Source of the DNA: Elysia chlorotica
Taxonomy: Eukaryota > Mollusca > Gastropoda > Plakobranchidae
Length of the DNA: 64,000 bases
Reading direction: 5' to 3'
NCBI GenBank assembly: GCA_003991915.1
Contig: RQTK01000111.1
Location: forward strand, 1,923 to 65,922
Shown piece by piece: positions 52,334 to 63,135 of this stretch. Within the stretch, counting starts at the first letter, position 1. Each line of letters begins with the position of its first letter. The notes under the pieces are model-generated. The model did no database searches. It was not told the DNA's origin and was given only the letters and a program-made list of their open reading frames with translations. The position numbers and the translations under genes are program-made.

Positions 52334-52910
52334 ACTGAGCGGACTAGCTCAATCGGTTAGGACAATGGATAAGAGGTATAGCCCAATTGGTTAGCAGGGT
52401 GGATAAGAGGAATCGCCCAATAGGCTAGCACAATGGATAAGAGGTATAGACCAATCGGTTAGCATTACTAATAAGGATTATCTCACAATCGGTTATCACG
52501 ATGTATAAGGGTAATCGCCCAGTCGGTTAGCAAAATGGATAAGATGTATAGCCCAATCGGTTAGCACTACTAATAAGGGGTATATCACAATCGGTTAGCA
52601 CTATGGACAATCGGTTAGCACTATGGATAAATGGTATAGCCCAATCGGTTAGCACTATGGATAAGGGGAATATCGCAATCGGTTAGCACTATGGACAAGA
52701 GGTATAGCACAATCGGTTAGTTGGTGGTTGGTTGGGTTGGTTTAACGTCCAACAGCAGCACTATATAGGCTATATTGTTAACTGGTCCCAAGACGGACGT
52801 CTGATAATTTTATGTAGCACAATCGGTTAGCACTATGGATATTAGGTAAAGCCCAATTAGTTAGTACTGTGGATAAGGTGTATAGCCCAAACATTTAGCA
52901 TGATGGGCAA
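52334..52910 (+). repeat. Strict 34-bp tandem array of a tRNA D-arm / A-box-like unit
   Basis: The core GGTTAG starts at 52355, 52389, 52423, 52457, 52491, 52525, 52559, 52593, 52613, 52647, 52681, 52715, 52825, 52859 and 52893. Spacing is 34 bp except for one 20-bp step (14-bp deletion) and one 110-bp step (insertion plus duplicated target). The consensus unit is 'TATAGCCCAATCGGTTAGCA' followed by 'CTATGGATAAGAGG'. TAGCCCAATCGG resembles a Pol III A box / tRNA D-arm. After the last unit, a B-box-like 'AGTTCTAATCTC' follows at about 52920. I read this as internal amplification of the head of a tRNA-derived SINE. Confidence 0.85.
52721..52814. mobile_element. 94-bp insertion in the 34-bp array, flanked by 16-bp direct repeats
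   Basis: The insert starts 'TTGGTGGTTGGTTGGGTTGG', contains TTTAACGTCC and ends TTTTATG. It is bounded by TAGCACAATCGGTTAG at 52705-52720 and 52815-52830. The flank repeat fits a target-site duplication from LINE-type priming. Because the repeat is also part of the array unit, simple insertion between two units is an alternative. Confidence 0.55.
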
Positions 52911-53919
52911 CATGTTCGAAGTTCTAATCTCAGCTGGTATGTGTCCTTTTCATTGTATAGGTTCTTTGTGAATTGCTGGACACGTAAAACTAATTAATGA
53001 ATAATTTCCATCTATGAATAGGCATCGCCTTCTAGACTCAACCTTACGCCGCTAAAATAATGCGTGTTAATCATAGCATTATGCAAGAGGCTTGGTTTGG
53101 AAACGTTGCATGAAATAGTTAAACAATATTTTATAAGAGAGGACTGGCTCTAATTAATTTAACAGTAAGATTTATTGGGTTACGGATCTGAGAGGGGACA
53201 CAATAATATTGGCATTCATTAACTCCAAAAAATGTACTTACATTTTAGTAGTAATCATATGATATGTTTGACAAAATAGTAAAGTGTTCTATCCATGACA
53301 TTAGTTTTTGTTTTGTGCAACTGTTCAAAGATATCATAATTATACGATCAGTGATCTCAAAAGTAAAACGTAAAAAATAAGTCCGATATTTTCGATACAG
53401 CAACATACGCATATGCAGAAAACGGTAGTTGTTTGGTTGAACTCTATTCAAAGTAATAGGCCTTCCTGTGGACGTGTTCCAAATCCAATATCATACAGAG
53501 ACAAGGCGGGGAATCCAGGACTTTTGTCAAATCCATTGAAAAGAAAGCTATGTTTTGAGGGCAATAAGAACTAAAAATGTGGTCAGGGTTGACCATGGAT
53601 AAAATAATATCTGCCTACTTTGGTGTGACTATCTTTGACGAGGCCGTGGAGACCAATATACGGGAGTGACCATTAGTAGTAGTTGTTGTAAGAGTGTTGT
53701 AAGTAAAAGTTTGTTATCACTGCTCTTTTGAAGCTGTTCTGCGGTCTTTGTTTGGGTTGATTTGTTGGGTTCTTCACACACAGCGCCAACAAAAAGTCCA
53801 TATGAAAGATGGACAAACCGCAAGAATAACATCTGACAATGTCACAAATAGACAAAGCGGGGGTAGAAAGACCTTTGTATCATCCAGTTATATCATAATT
53901 ATTGACACCAACCAAACCA

Positions 53920-54012
53920 GTCGGTAAGAAGACGGCTCGATCAGGGATCGAACCAAAAACTTTCTGATTAGGAACCAGGTGCTCTATCATTAAGACACCT
54001 TAATACCCTGTT
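53920..54012 (-). repeat. tRNA-Arg(CCT)-like SINE head or pseudogene
   Basis: The minus strand reads 'GATAGAGCACCTGG', then an anticodon-loop-like TTCCTAA with flanking CTGG/TCAG, then 'TTGGTTCGATCCC'. Layout resembles tRNA-Arg with anticodon CCT. The acceptor stem does not pair, so a functional tRNA is not called. Confidence 0.55.
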
Positions 54013-54240
54013 GCGCCTTCTTAATCGCTAGTCGAAGGCAGCGAATCATTAAACCTTGATTTATTCAAATCTAAAAATTGGGTTCAGATCATCAAGCTAA
54101 CTTTTTAAACAAAAAATTATGATTTTTACTTTGGTTGTTCTCCCTATATTATAACAGTGTATTGCAAAATATGAAAACAGAGCCCTAAGCGAAACCGATA
54201 ATTTAATGTATTTTCAAAAAAAAGATAGGCGGATATAATA

Positions 54241-54293
54241 GGTAGATAGATAATTAGATAGATAGATAAACTGGTATACAGACAGACAGATAA

Positions 54294-54374
<81 letters not shown>

Positions 54375-54392
54375 AAGATAGATAGATAGATA
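54241..54392. repeat. (GATA)n microsatellite
   Basis: About 24 uninterrupted GATA units at 54295-54373 with degenerate edges. Confidence 0.97.
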
Positions 54393-54475
54393 GGTGTAAA
54401 TAACGACTTATGGATAGATAGAAAGTTAGACAAAAGATGTATAGATGAAAAGATATATTTTTTGGATTGTCCTAC

Positions 54476-54554
54476 CTTGAGATTACGGCTATTTCTTGCG
54501 ACACATGTGTTTCGAGCAGTTTCATCAACCGCTCTCTTCGGGCGTCTGGCGTAA
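54476..54554 (-). CDS. Candidate orphan exon, unknown gene
   Basis: The minus strand has CTTTTCAG, 79 bases, then AG|GTAGGA. One frame reads TPDARRERLMKLLETHVSQE and then IAVIS, a charged amphipathic-helix-like segment unlike random AT-rich sequence. A further in-phase mini-exon candidate lies upstream at 59101-59121 (minus). I do not recognise the protein. A second frame is also open, so coding status is uncertain. Confidence 0.3.
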
Positions 54555-54599
54555 CTGAAAAGATAAATATTTAAAACGCCATATTATTTTGCTATTACT

Positions 54600-56380
54600 C
54601 TTAAATAAACAGAGATTAGCCACGTTATTTGCCTATTACACATGAACGCTCAATTTTTTCTAAGTATATTTTTCAACTGGAAAATAACGAAACGTTAAAT
54701 AACAATAGTTTTGTCTACACTAATAAAACCATGACTGATCTGAGCTTTTGCATCTCGTTTCGGCCGCCCGTTGTTTTTGTAAAGAGACTTTTGTTGTATT
54801 ATTAGCGGCAAGCTGGGTTCCCCGTTCATAGGAACAGGTTGATTACAGAGAAATAGTGTGTAAGCCGAATCTTTTTGAAAGGGAAACTTTTAGACTTCTT
54901 GCCATCAGTTAATATAATTTTGCTGCCTTCTTTTAATCAGCTAGTACACCAATAATTCGATCTAGACGGTTACGCTAGTACTACTGATGCTAGTGATAGA
55001 CAGATTTCACCCCGTGAATCTAATAATTTCTTTATAAAGGGAAGGGGATCCAATACAACGAATCTAATTATTTGAAAATTATTATAAAATCTAATGTCAT
55101 CCAAATTTGTGTTCGGTAAAAAGGTTAAAATATTGTATCTTATTGTTGCATAAGTTAACAATTTTTTTTAATTTAAAGCCCAGTGTACCCTGTAAAACTG
55201 TTATGTTTAAAGTAAGTCTGTTTTTACTCCCATTTAATAAAAAAAGTTAAGAACTTGAAATGTCAAGTTAATCCCAACAGTTGCTATTCAACTAAAAGTT
55301 TGTTCAAGTAGCAAGTTACATCCCCTTGTATTTTTGATAAATCGTTTCCCCTTACTGTAGTTTTTCCAACACATTATGAAAATTAATATTTAAACATTTA
55401 GATTTATTTTTACCCGACTTTTGCCTGACCTATCACAAAATCCCCGTCCTACTTCTAGCCTAGGAGCTGGCGTTTGCTCATGTCAAGCGAAGATCTAAAC
55501 TTAGGTTATTAGTCGTGCGATGAAACTGGTAGCAATGACAAACTGAAGGTGCTGAATTTGATATTGTATCTAGATCTATAAAACCCTTTTCATTAGTTAA
55601 GCCTGGATTGTAGATCTAGATAGACTGCTCAAGTAAGCCAATATTTTAGATGTAGATAGACTACTAAAGTCAAACGGTAGAGGCAGGCGTGGAACTGACG
55701 AACTGGTAGCAATGCCATTAGAACATTCGGTAGTCTATGACGCTTTGACTTCTTAAAAACGTGGAACCGTACTTAATGATGGACAATGAATAGATCTAAT
55801 CAAGCCTAGATCTACTTATTATAAAAGACGACCCGGAAATCCGAAAGCAAACTATTTTTATTTTTAATTGTAATACATTTATGAAAAAATAAATCAATAG
55901 AAAAGGATCAGGTAAACCTAGTATTTAGTGAGATGTAGCTTCTGTGAAAATGTCATAATTATAGGTTGAGCCGCCTTCGAGCCTTTTGCGAAGAACCCCT
56001 CGAATTTTATGTAAATTTTCGGATTTTGGGTTGGAAAAAAGTGAGTTCAGTAAAGATATGCGATCGCGTATTATGCTACGCTGGTGCATGTCATGATGAC
56101 AGGTTCAGTAGAAATAATTATATGATGAGCCAGTTGGCATTTCTGTGCTAGTACTAAAGTGTACATTATTACTATTGGTATTAAAACGAGATAATTGGTG
56201 AGACTTTTTAATATGTTAAAACGGCATTTTTATCTCTAAATTCGCTTTTTTTTCTACAAAAGTTTTCTCTGAGAAATAGAAAGAATTCGTTCCGAGGGTC
56301 TGTCCAATCTTCTGTAAGAACCTGATACTGTAACTGTACATAGGGTCGTAGATCTAGATCTAATACAGGTTATTGAAAAA
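54600..56380. other. Intergenic stretch, no gene recognised
   Basis: AT-rich, with AGATCTAG palindromes at about 55568, 55613 and 56350. No conserved coding or RNA signal. Confidence 0.45.
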
Positions 56381-56383
56381 AAA

Positions 56384-56575
56384 AGGGGGGGGGGGCGTTG
56401 TTACACTAAAGTTGGTAACTTTAAATTAGCATATAAGTTGTTTTTACTCACCCCCCCCCCCCCCCCCCGAAAAAAACAACAAAACAACAACAAACAAACA
56501 AAACAAAAAACAAAAACAAAAAACACCCCACCCCCGCCAAAAAAAAAAAAAGAAAAAGAAAAAAAAAAACAGATT
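56384..56575. repeat. Homopolymer cluster (G, C and A runs)
   Basis: A8-G10 near 56380-56395, C18 near 56451-56468 and A-rich runs to about 56570. The G10 and C18 runs are 60 bp apart and could pair. The minus-strand frame is an artefact. Confidence 0.85.
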
Positions 56576-57686
56576 TCGGTCGGTGATCGTTTTGTGGTAT
56601 GAGGCAGTCCCAGTGTTTATCGGCGACATTTAAATCTCACGCCCCCTGAGCCTCCTTAGTTCGCTCGACCACAGAGAAGGCGAACGCGATTTCAATAGGA
56701 TATCATTTAGTTCAAGCGAAAAGTAAATCTACATGAATGCATTGATTAAAAAAAATTGACGAGGTTACTAATTAAAAATGTAAGTCCAATTTCGTCTTTT
56801 TGTCGATTTAAGTATGTCTATAATATGACTGACTGAGACTGGAGTCCAGGTCTCGACAAAAGTGTCAGGCGTCAGTCTTAGGGCCCGCCTACAATATAGC
56901 GCGTATAGTGCTAGTTAAGCAACCAACTTGACTCAACAATAGGCCTAACATTTGTTCTAAATTACTCTAGATTTCTAACCATGTCACATGACTCCTGCCT
57001 TTCACTGTCCGACACTCCGACTAGTGAGTAACGAGCGTCCACTGGCGACTGACCAGAAGAAAAAGGGAATGCGACTTTTTAGTGCAGCTCACGTGAAAGG
57101 CGATTGGTGGTTATTTTCTTCAACAGGCCTCAAATTTTCCCGAAATTGACCACCTATCGTTGCAGTACCGATGAGATGGGAAGCGGCATTTGACTACCAC
57201 ATGATTCAAATAGACTAGCGGTCTAAATGCATCATGTGGTGAAAATAAACGTTCCCGGCGTCTCTTTCAAAAACGCTTTGTTTAAAACTGTTGTACCTGT
57301 ATCCATTTTGTAAATGTATGTACTAGTTCTCGACATGAACTCAAGGAGATGGCCATAGCATGAGAAAGTAGAACAACCTGTTTACATACCCGATAGATCT
57401 AAGACGAAATCTTGTCGAAGTGAATTATCTTTCACAACTTTGGTGGAAAAACTGGTGAACTAGAAGGTAGGCCGAACCATATGTTGTCCCGTCCCTTTTT
57501 TTTTTTCTCTCCTTTATTTCATTTATTTCAGTCTTTTGGTTTTGAAGCACAATCTCGGTTCTAAGTCGCTCCTCTTGGACGACCTATCACCATCATAACG
57601 CTGGACTGTCACCTTGTTGTTCGGTTGTTGTTTTCTATTCATATTTTAGCGATAGTTGATGCCTTGAGGTAGATTCACTTTTTTAG

Positions 57687-57743
57687 ATGGTTGCTGCTCA
57701 TTGTGATAAAGATGGGTTATTGCAATTTGGCTTCATTATTGTG
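57687..57743 (+). CDS. Candidate orphan exon, unknown gene
   Basis: CACTTTTTTAG, then 57 open bases encoding MVAAHCDKDGLLQFGFIIV, then a strong donor GTG|GTAAGT. It could be a first exon starting at ATG or an internal phase-0 exon. About 450-700 bp upstream are TCACATGA and TCACGTGA E-box-type sites and an ATTGG, which would suit a promoter. No partner exon was found. Confidence 0.25.
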
Positions 57744-58734
57744 GTAAGTGTATATCACTTTGCAAATCGTAATAATAGATATGTTTAAGGTTTGCTGTTG
57801 CAACCACTATTGGCATGGTTTGAGCCATGGCTAGGCATTTTGCTGTGGTTTGCCTTTCCCCGTGGTATGTACTGTAACATAATCAAAAACACTAGTTAAT
57901 GTACTGCAATAATTATTCTACCAGTAAATTGCTGTGGGTTTAGGAAGAGGCGGGCGAAGAAAACGAGATACAACAAGACAGCTATAAGTCGAGACATCAA
58001 AAGATATAGAGTGTTAACTTCCAAGGCCATTTGACAAGATCACCATAATAAAATCAGTGTGTGCATCATGTATATTTTACCAAGACCGACGCTTTTCTTT
58101 CTTTTCTTTTTTTAATATTTGAAATCTAGTCCCGATTGACAATAATGTATAGGCAAGGCGAATGCGTGCATGCATTTATGCAAATATGGTCTACCAGCAG
58201 CCTTAGAGTAGGGTAGCGCGCAGCTCATTTTGTTAACACTCACTTTCGCACGTTCTGGTAATTTAATTGTCAAACTTAAATTAGGCCACGCGGCGGCTGC
58301 ACGGGGTATCCTGTAACTTCGTGCACCACACGTGACCTGATGCCACCTGCTGGAAGAATGTACCGCGTGTAACCCTCCCGCGCCGCTTCGATGGATAACG
58401 TCTTTAAATTACATGCCCCTATGTTTGCACAAATCACCACAGAACGTTGTCTAGCTGAGCAAGACGTCAGCGTACCAGTAGCTTTGTGCTGGCGAAGTTT
58501 TGGTTTGGATGAAATATAAAATGCTTTCATACGGGCCCATCTTTATATATTCTTTCTGTCTGAGGAATGTCTCAGCTTGATAACAGGTTAAGATCATGTC
58601 TAGCTGTGGGTCAACGAATTTGGTAGATAAAAGGCACGCGTGTCCGGAACAATGGACACTTAAATTTAAAATAACAGCCTGGAATGAGGGTTTAATTAAT
58701 CAAGGAATAATGGATTGTCGTTTTCTAGACATGG

Positions 58735-58753
58735 ATATATATATATATACATA

Positions 58754-58802
<49 letters not shown>
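58735..58802. repeat. (TA)n followed by (TAA)n microsatellite
   Basis: About 26 bp of TATA repeats, then about 14 TAA triplets. Confidence 0.95.
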
Positions 58803-58804
<2 letters not shown>

Positions 58805-59100
58805 CTGTTTTTAGAAGCTGTAATATAGACTTTGAAAAATATCTCAAATTAGCCTAAAGAATAATTATTATCAAAGGTAGTTTGAATAAAAATCTAGGAT
58901 AGCTTGAAGCTCTTTCGAAAACAGGTTGACAAAAGATAGCTTGAAGAGATATTTAAAAGTATCAAAAAGAAAAAAAAAGATAGAGGGGCCTATTTAGAGT
59001 AACTTGTAAAATGATTATTATAGTAATCCGATTTGTTAACATCTATGATATCAGTGTCATCAATGATAATTTAAGAGGCAGATAAGTTCTTCGGTCCTAC

Positions 59101-59121
59101 CTCCCCTTATGGACTCCCAGC
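59101..59121 (-). CDS. Possible 21-bp mini-exon in phase with the 54.5-kb candidate
   Basis: The minus strand has TTTTCTTTTGTAG, 21 bases, then GAG|GTAGGA. Joined to 54554 it reads WESIRGVTPDARRER without a stop. Such small exons arise easily by chance, so this is suggestive only. Confidence 0.15.
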
Positions 59122-59709
59122 CTACAAAAGAAAACTAAATGGTGTCAAAATTTAATAATTAAAAATCGATTAGTTTTTTTAACGAGTGCATATATTAGAG
59201 TTAACGTTTTTTAAACATAAACTTCATAATTCAATTTAGCATTACGCTCTCTTGTTTTTGTTTTGACATTATTTTTCGATCCATATCTTGGCCCAGTTTC
59301 GCCTGTCATAATCCAAAGAGTCAGTTAGTTTTCCTCCCAACCCCCCTACCCCCCTTCCCCGCGGCATTACGCACTCATCTAGCCCTTGCTCAGCCAGCCG
59401 TTATTGTTTCTGATAAGTGAACACCCTCATCAATTGTTGCGCCTTGTTTACAGTTGTTGTACATCTGTGTCCGCGCCCCCTCACTGGGTGTCAAGCGCTT
59501 CGCGCGCGGCGTGTCTGCGTGTCGCGCCCAGTGCAAACAGGCCTTGATTTGCATATACATGTACACATCTTAACTTCAATTCGCCGGTTTGGGGTGAGGG
59601 CTGAGCTCGCCGCAAGTACATCTCAGGGGTACTTGGGAGTTGTTAGACCCGGAGAGATACAGAGAGAGACAGAGGGAGCTAGAGAAAGAGAGAAGGCTCA
59701 GAGAGATAG

Positions 59710-59711
<2 letters not shown>

Positions 59712-59751
<40 letters not shown>
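59712..59751. repeat. (GA)n microsatellite
   Basis: About 20 GA units within a wider purine-rich stretch (59655-59935). Confidence 0.95.
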
Positions 59752-59753
<2 letters not shown>

Positions 59754-60194
59754 GAGGAGCGAGGCATGGAGCTATGCCTGATCTCCAAGCCCCACTTGTT
59801 GGTTTGGACAGTAGCTACCGGAGATAAATGGAGAGGGTGTGTATGCTTTAGGTGGAGAGAAGAAAAAAAATAGAGGGTGGAGGGGAAGAAAGAGTGAGAG
59901 AGATATACACACACAGACAGATAGACAGGCCGAGATAGAGGAATAAAAGATTAAGACTGAGGAATAAAAGACCACAAAACTTTCAAGTCAAGAACTGAAA
60001 GCTAATACCATGTCACATGGTGTATGCCTTAATAACATGTAAACAAATGTCAGTCACGGTTCGTTGCACACCAAGGCGGTGATAGTTCCAACCAGACACG
60101 CCTGAATGTTTTTGGTTCCTGAGTACATGTCTCGTGCCCTCACTCATGATTGTCCCCGATACCACCCCCTGAAGATGGAGATGAGTGGTTTAGT

Positions 60195-60240
60195 AGGAAA
60201 GGGAGGGGAAGGCGGGGGGAGGGGGCGTATATAAGAGACA
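60195..60240 (+). promoter_or_regulatory. Candidate GC-box plus TATA core promoter
   Basis: G-rich 'AAGGCGGGGGGAGGGGGCG' leads directly into TATATAAGAG (about 60226-60235). A moderately CpG-rich block lies upstream at 59345-59540. A 62-codon frame starts at 60244, too close to the TATA box to be the intact product. No downstream gene was recognised. Confidence 0.3.
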
Positions 60241-61080
60241 CAGATGATGTTGTTGTCAGTAGAGGATACAAATAAATTACAGTCAATTTTTTTAGCTCGT
60301 CGTGGTGACGCTCTTTCGCTTAGAGAAGAAGGAAACGGCCACAGCTATCAGAGAAAAAACGTTTTAAACAGCAAACAAACACCTATTGGATTATTACCAA
60401 AACAGAATATAAAAACGACAGATAGACCGTAAAAATAATGCACTAAGAACCATAAAAGAAAGCAATAACAGCAGCAACAGTAAAAAAGGATTTAATAGAA
60501 AACAGTTTGAAATTACAAACAACGTCTATAATTAAGATATGCAGCAGCAACCGCCAAAAAGAATGCCACCACCAAAAACAACACAGCAACTTGTAAAAAA
60601 CAGGAAGAAGAATGAAAACAGCCAATAGAGCGGTGACAGCAGGGCTTGGTTTAAACAAAACAAAAAAAACAACTACAACGGTAAAAAAAAGACAAAAAAA
60701 AAACAAATCAATTAAAATTGTACAACGCTAAATTGAAAACAAACAAAGAAACAAAAAAAAACAAAACAATAACTGTAATTATGTTGAAAGACAAAAACTA
60801 AAAGGCAGACCCGGATTGAAGCAACGCGAGGTTGTGTGCTACTGGTTGGCTTGAGGCCTACCACCACCCTAACCACCTCCACCTATCTTTTACCCAGAAA
60901 AAAAGTAGCGATCCATCCAATAATAAATATAATATTATTATACATAAATAATGTTGTTGTTGCTTTTGTTGTTGTTTATGTTGGTGCTATTGTTCTTGTT
61001 GCTTCTGCTGCTGCACGTTTTTATGAATAATGGACAAATTTTAACCTAAAATTTTAGAGTACATGTACAAAGATTTTTTC

Positions 61081-61153
61081 CTGTTGTTTTGTTGTTGTTG
61101 TTTGTATTTTTGTTTTGTTGTTGTTGTTGTTTTTGTTGTTGCTTTTGTTGTTT

Positions 61154-61187
<34 letters not shown>

Positions 61188-61212
61188 GGTTGTTGTTGTT
61201 TTTGTTGCTGTT
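61081..61212. repeat. (GTT)n microsatellite, interrupted
   Basis: GTT triplets with TTT interruptions. Poly-Val (plus) and Asn/Thr-rich (minus) frames here are artefacts. Confidence 0.93.
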
Positions 61213-63100
61213 TTCCTTTTTTGCGGCGAAGGTTTCAGTGATGTCATTGGAATCCATTTTCCCACGCTTGTCTGCCTAATGCTCAAGATGCTGAGATCTG
61301 ACAACCTCCCCTAGGCCATTGCGGATCTTGCTTCGCTTTTTTATTCTTCGCAGTCTTAGAGATGAAGCAGTTTGTCACCATCAAGGTAGGAAATAGTCTG
61401 AGGGTGATCTCGACCTTGAAGAAAGCTGATTGAGTGCTGTCTTTTGTGAACATGTTATGCATTTCTTGGTAGCCACGTTTGTTGTTGTTGTTGTCGTTTT
61501 TTGTCCTTTTCATAGTATATTTCATTCAGATATCTCTGAAAGTGTACAAACCCATCCGGAATTTTTTTTAGATATCCACATCATCCGGGTAGTTTTTGTA
61601 CGTTGTCTTAAATGTTCACCCTACTTGTGTATTGTGCAATTTCCATGAAAAATCGCAACACAACTTAACCGTAAAATAAAGTACCACATTGAATGTTTTT
61701 TAAACAACGTTGGTATGTCAAATTTTTAACTTCAGAATAGTGACAGCTTGAACGTTTTTCAGAAACAGACAATATTTGGAGGCGTAGCTTCAACCATTAC
61801 ATACAAATAGGCAAAAATTGTTAACCATCGTGCTTTTTCTTATTATAAAAACTCCGCAGTTGCCAGCTACATCTGGCAGTGAGCGGCCTAGTCCATTGTT
61901 TTCCTGCTAGTCGTGTCTTTTGGCAGCAAGCGGGCGTTTGGTTAGGTAAAACCGGATAATTATAATTATTATGACTTCAATTAATGGGCTTAGTGAGTTT
62001 ACTCGGTCTTCATGCTATCACTTAACAAAATAAAAAAACAAAAAAAACAACCTCAATGTTTTTTAGCGGTAATTCCAAAACAGATGCTTTAATCGACTTG
62101 AATGTCGACGTTTGCAATTATGATGCTCCTAAGACGTTAGAAATGTATACTTTTCAAACAAAATACATAAAAGTTGCTAACCTTCCGTTTGCTCAAATTG
62201 CTTTGTTCGGTTATTATAGTTCATCATTAATGTTCGACTAACAATTTTGTAAAACATTACTGTTAAAACTCATTCATACAACTGGCAGGAGATTTGTATG
62301 GGTTAAATAAGTTTAATTTAAACCACCATAATCCATAAAGGTAAGAAACAGTGCTCGCGCAATTCGGGACTGTTTCTTCTTTAAAAAAAAAAGAATTCAT
62401 AACTGTTATAAAAATGGAAAGTGAGAGTTTTTTTAACAAAACAAAAACAAAAAAACACACACACACACACAAACAGTTAGATCACAGCATAAAAACAGCA
62501 AATAATTATTTTGTTTAATAACAGTCGTATTTATCTGAACTTAAACTTTTTTCTTTTTCTTGGACGCTTATAAATGCTTTTTTATTATGTCGAAACCTAT
62601 CGTAAAATTGATTTTGAATTTAGAATGTAGTTTGTGTTTAGATCCTCCTATAAATCGATATAATACACGAAAAAAGTGCCTGTGTTGAAATCTAGACCAT
62701 TTACCAGAGGAATGACATTAAAAGCTACCGCTATTCAGAACAGGGCGAATGATCTTAAATGAAAAAAAAAAATGACATGCATGCATTTAGTAGGTAAAAG
62801 ATCAATGATTCTTTAAGTTTTTTTTTTTTAATGTTGTTCTTACTAAAAAGATGTTCGTTGGCAATGCAAAAACAAACCAACAAAGAAGGTAATGGAAATA
62901 AAAGTTTAATTATCAAGTTTAAAAATGCGGGCACATCAAATTATTCGATGAATAAATAAGTTGATTGCGTTTTAACCCAGCAGGTGCATTATTACAGCGA
63001 ACACGTATTAATTTATCCACTTTTACGCTGGTGCTCTAGTTAAAATTAATTGTTAATTATCACTGGAGGAAAAACAAAAGAGAAAAAGAGGGAAAGAGAG
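61213..63100. other. Intergenic stretch, no gene recognised
   Basis: AT-rich with a short (CA)n at 62456-62470. No coding, RNA or repeat family was recognised. Confidence 0.4.
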
Positions 63101-63104
63101 ATAG

Positions 63105-63106
<2 letters not shown>

Positions 63107-63135
<29 letters not shown>
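63107..63135. repeat. (GA)n microsatellite
   Basis: About 13 GA units. Confidence 0.93.

Noticed and set aside
52334..52910. 34-bp periodic array resembling a CRISPR array
   Set aside because: There are no spacers between repeats; the whole 34 bp is the unit. The motif is tRNA-like and the genome is eukaryotic.
53920..54012. Functional tRNA-Arg(CCT) gene on the minus strand
   Set aside because: The anticodon arm and T-loop look right, but no paired acceptor stem was found. SINE head or pseudogene is safer.
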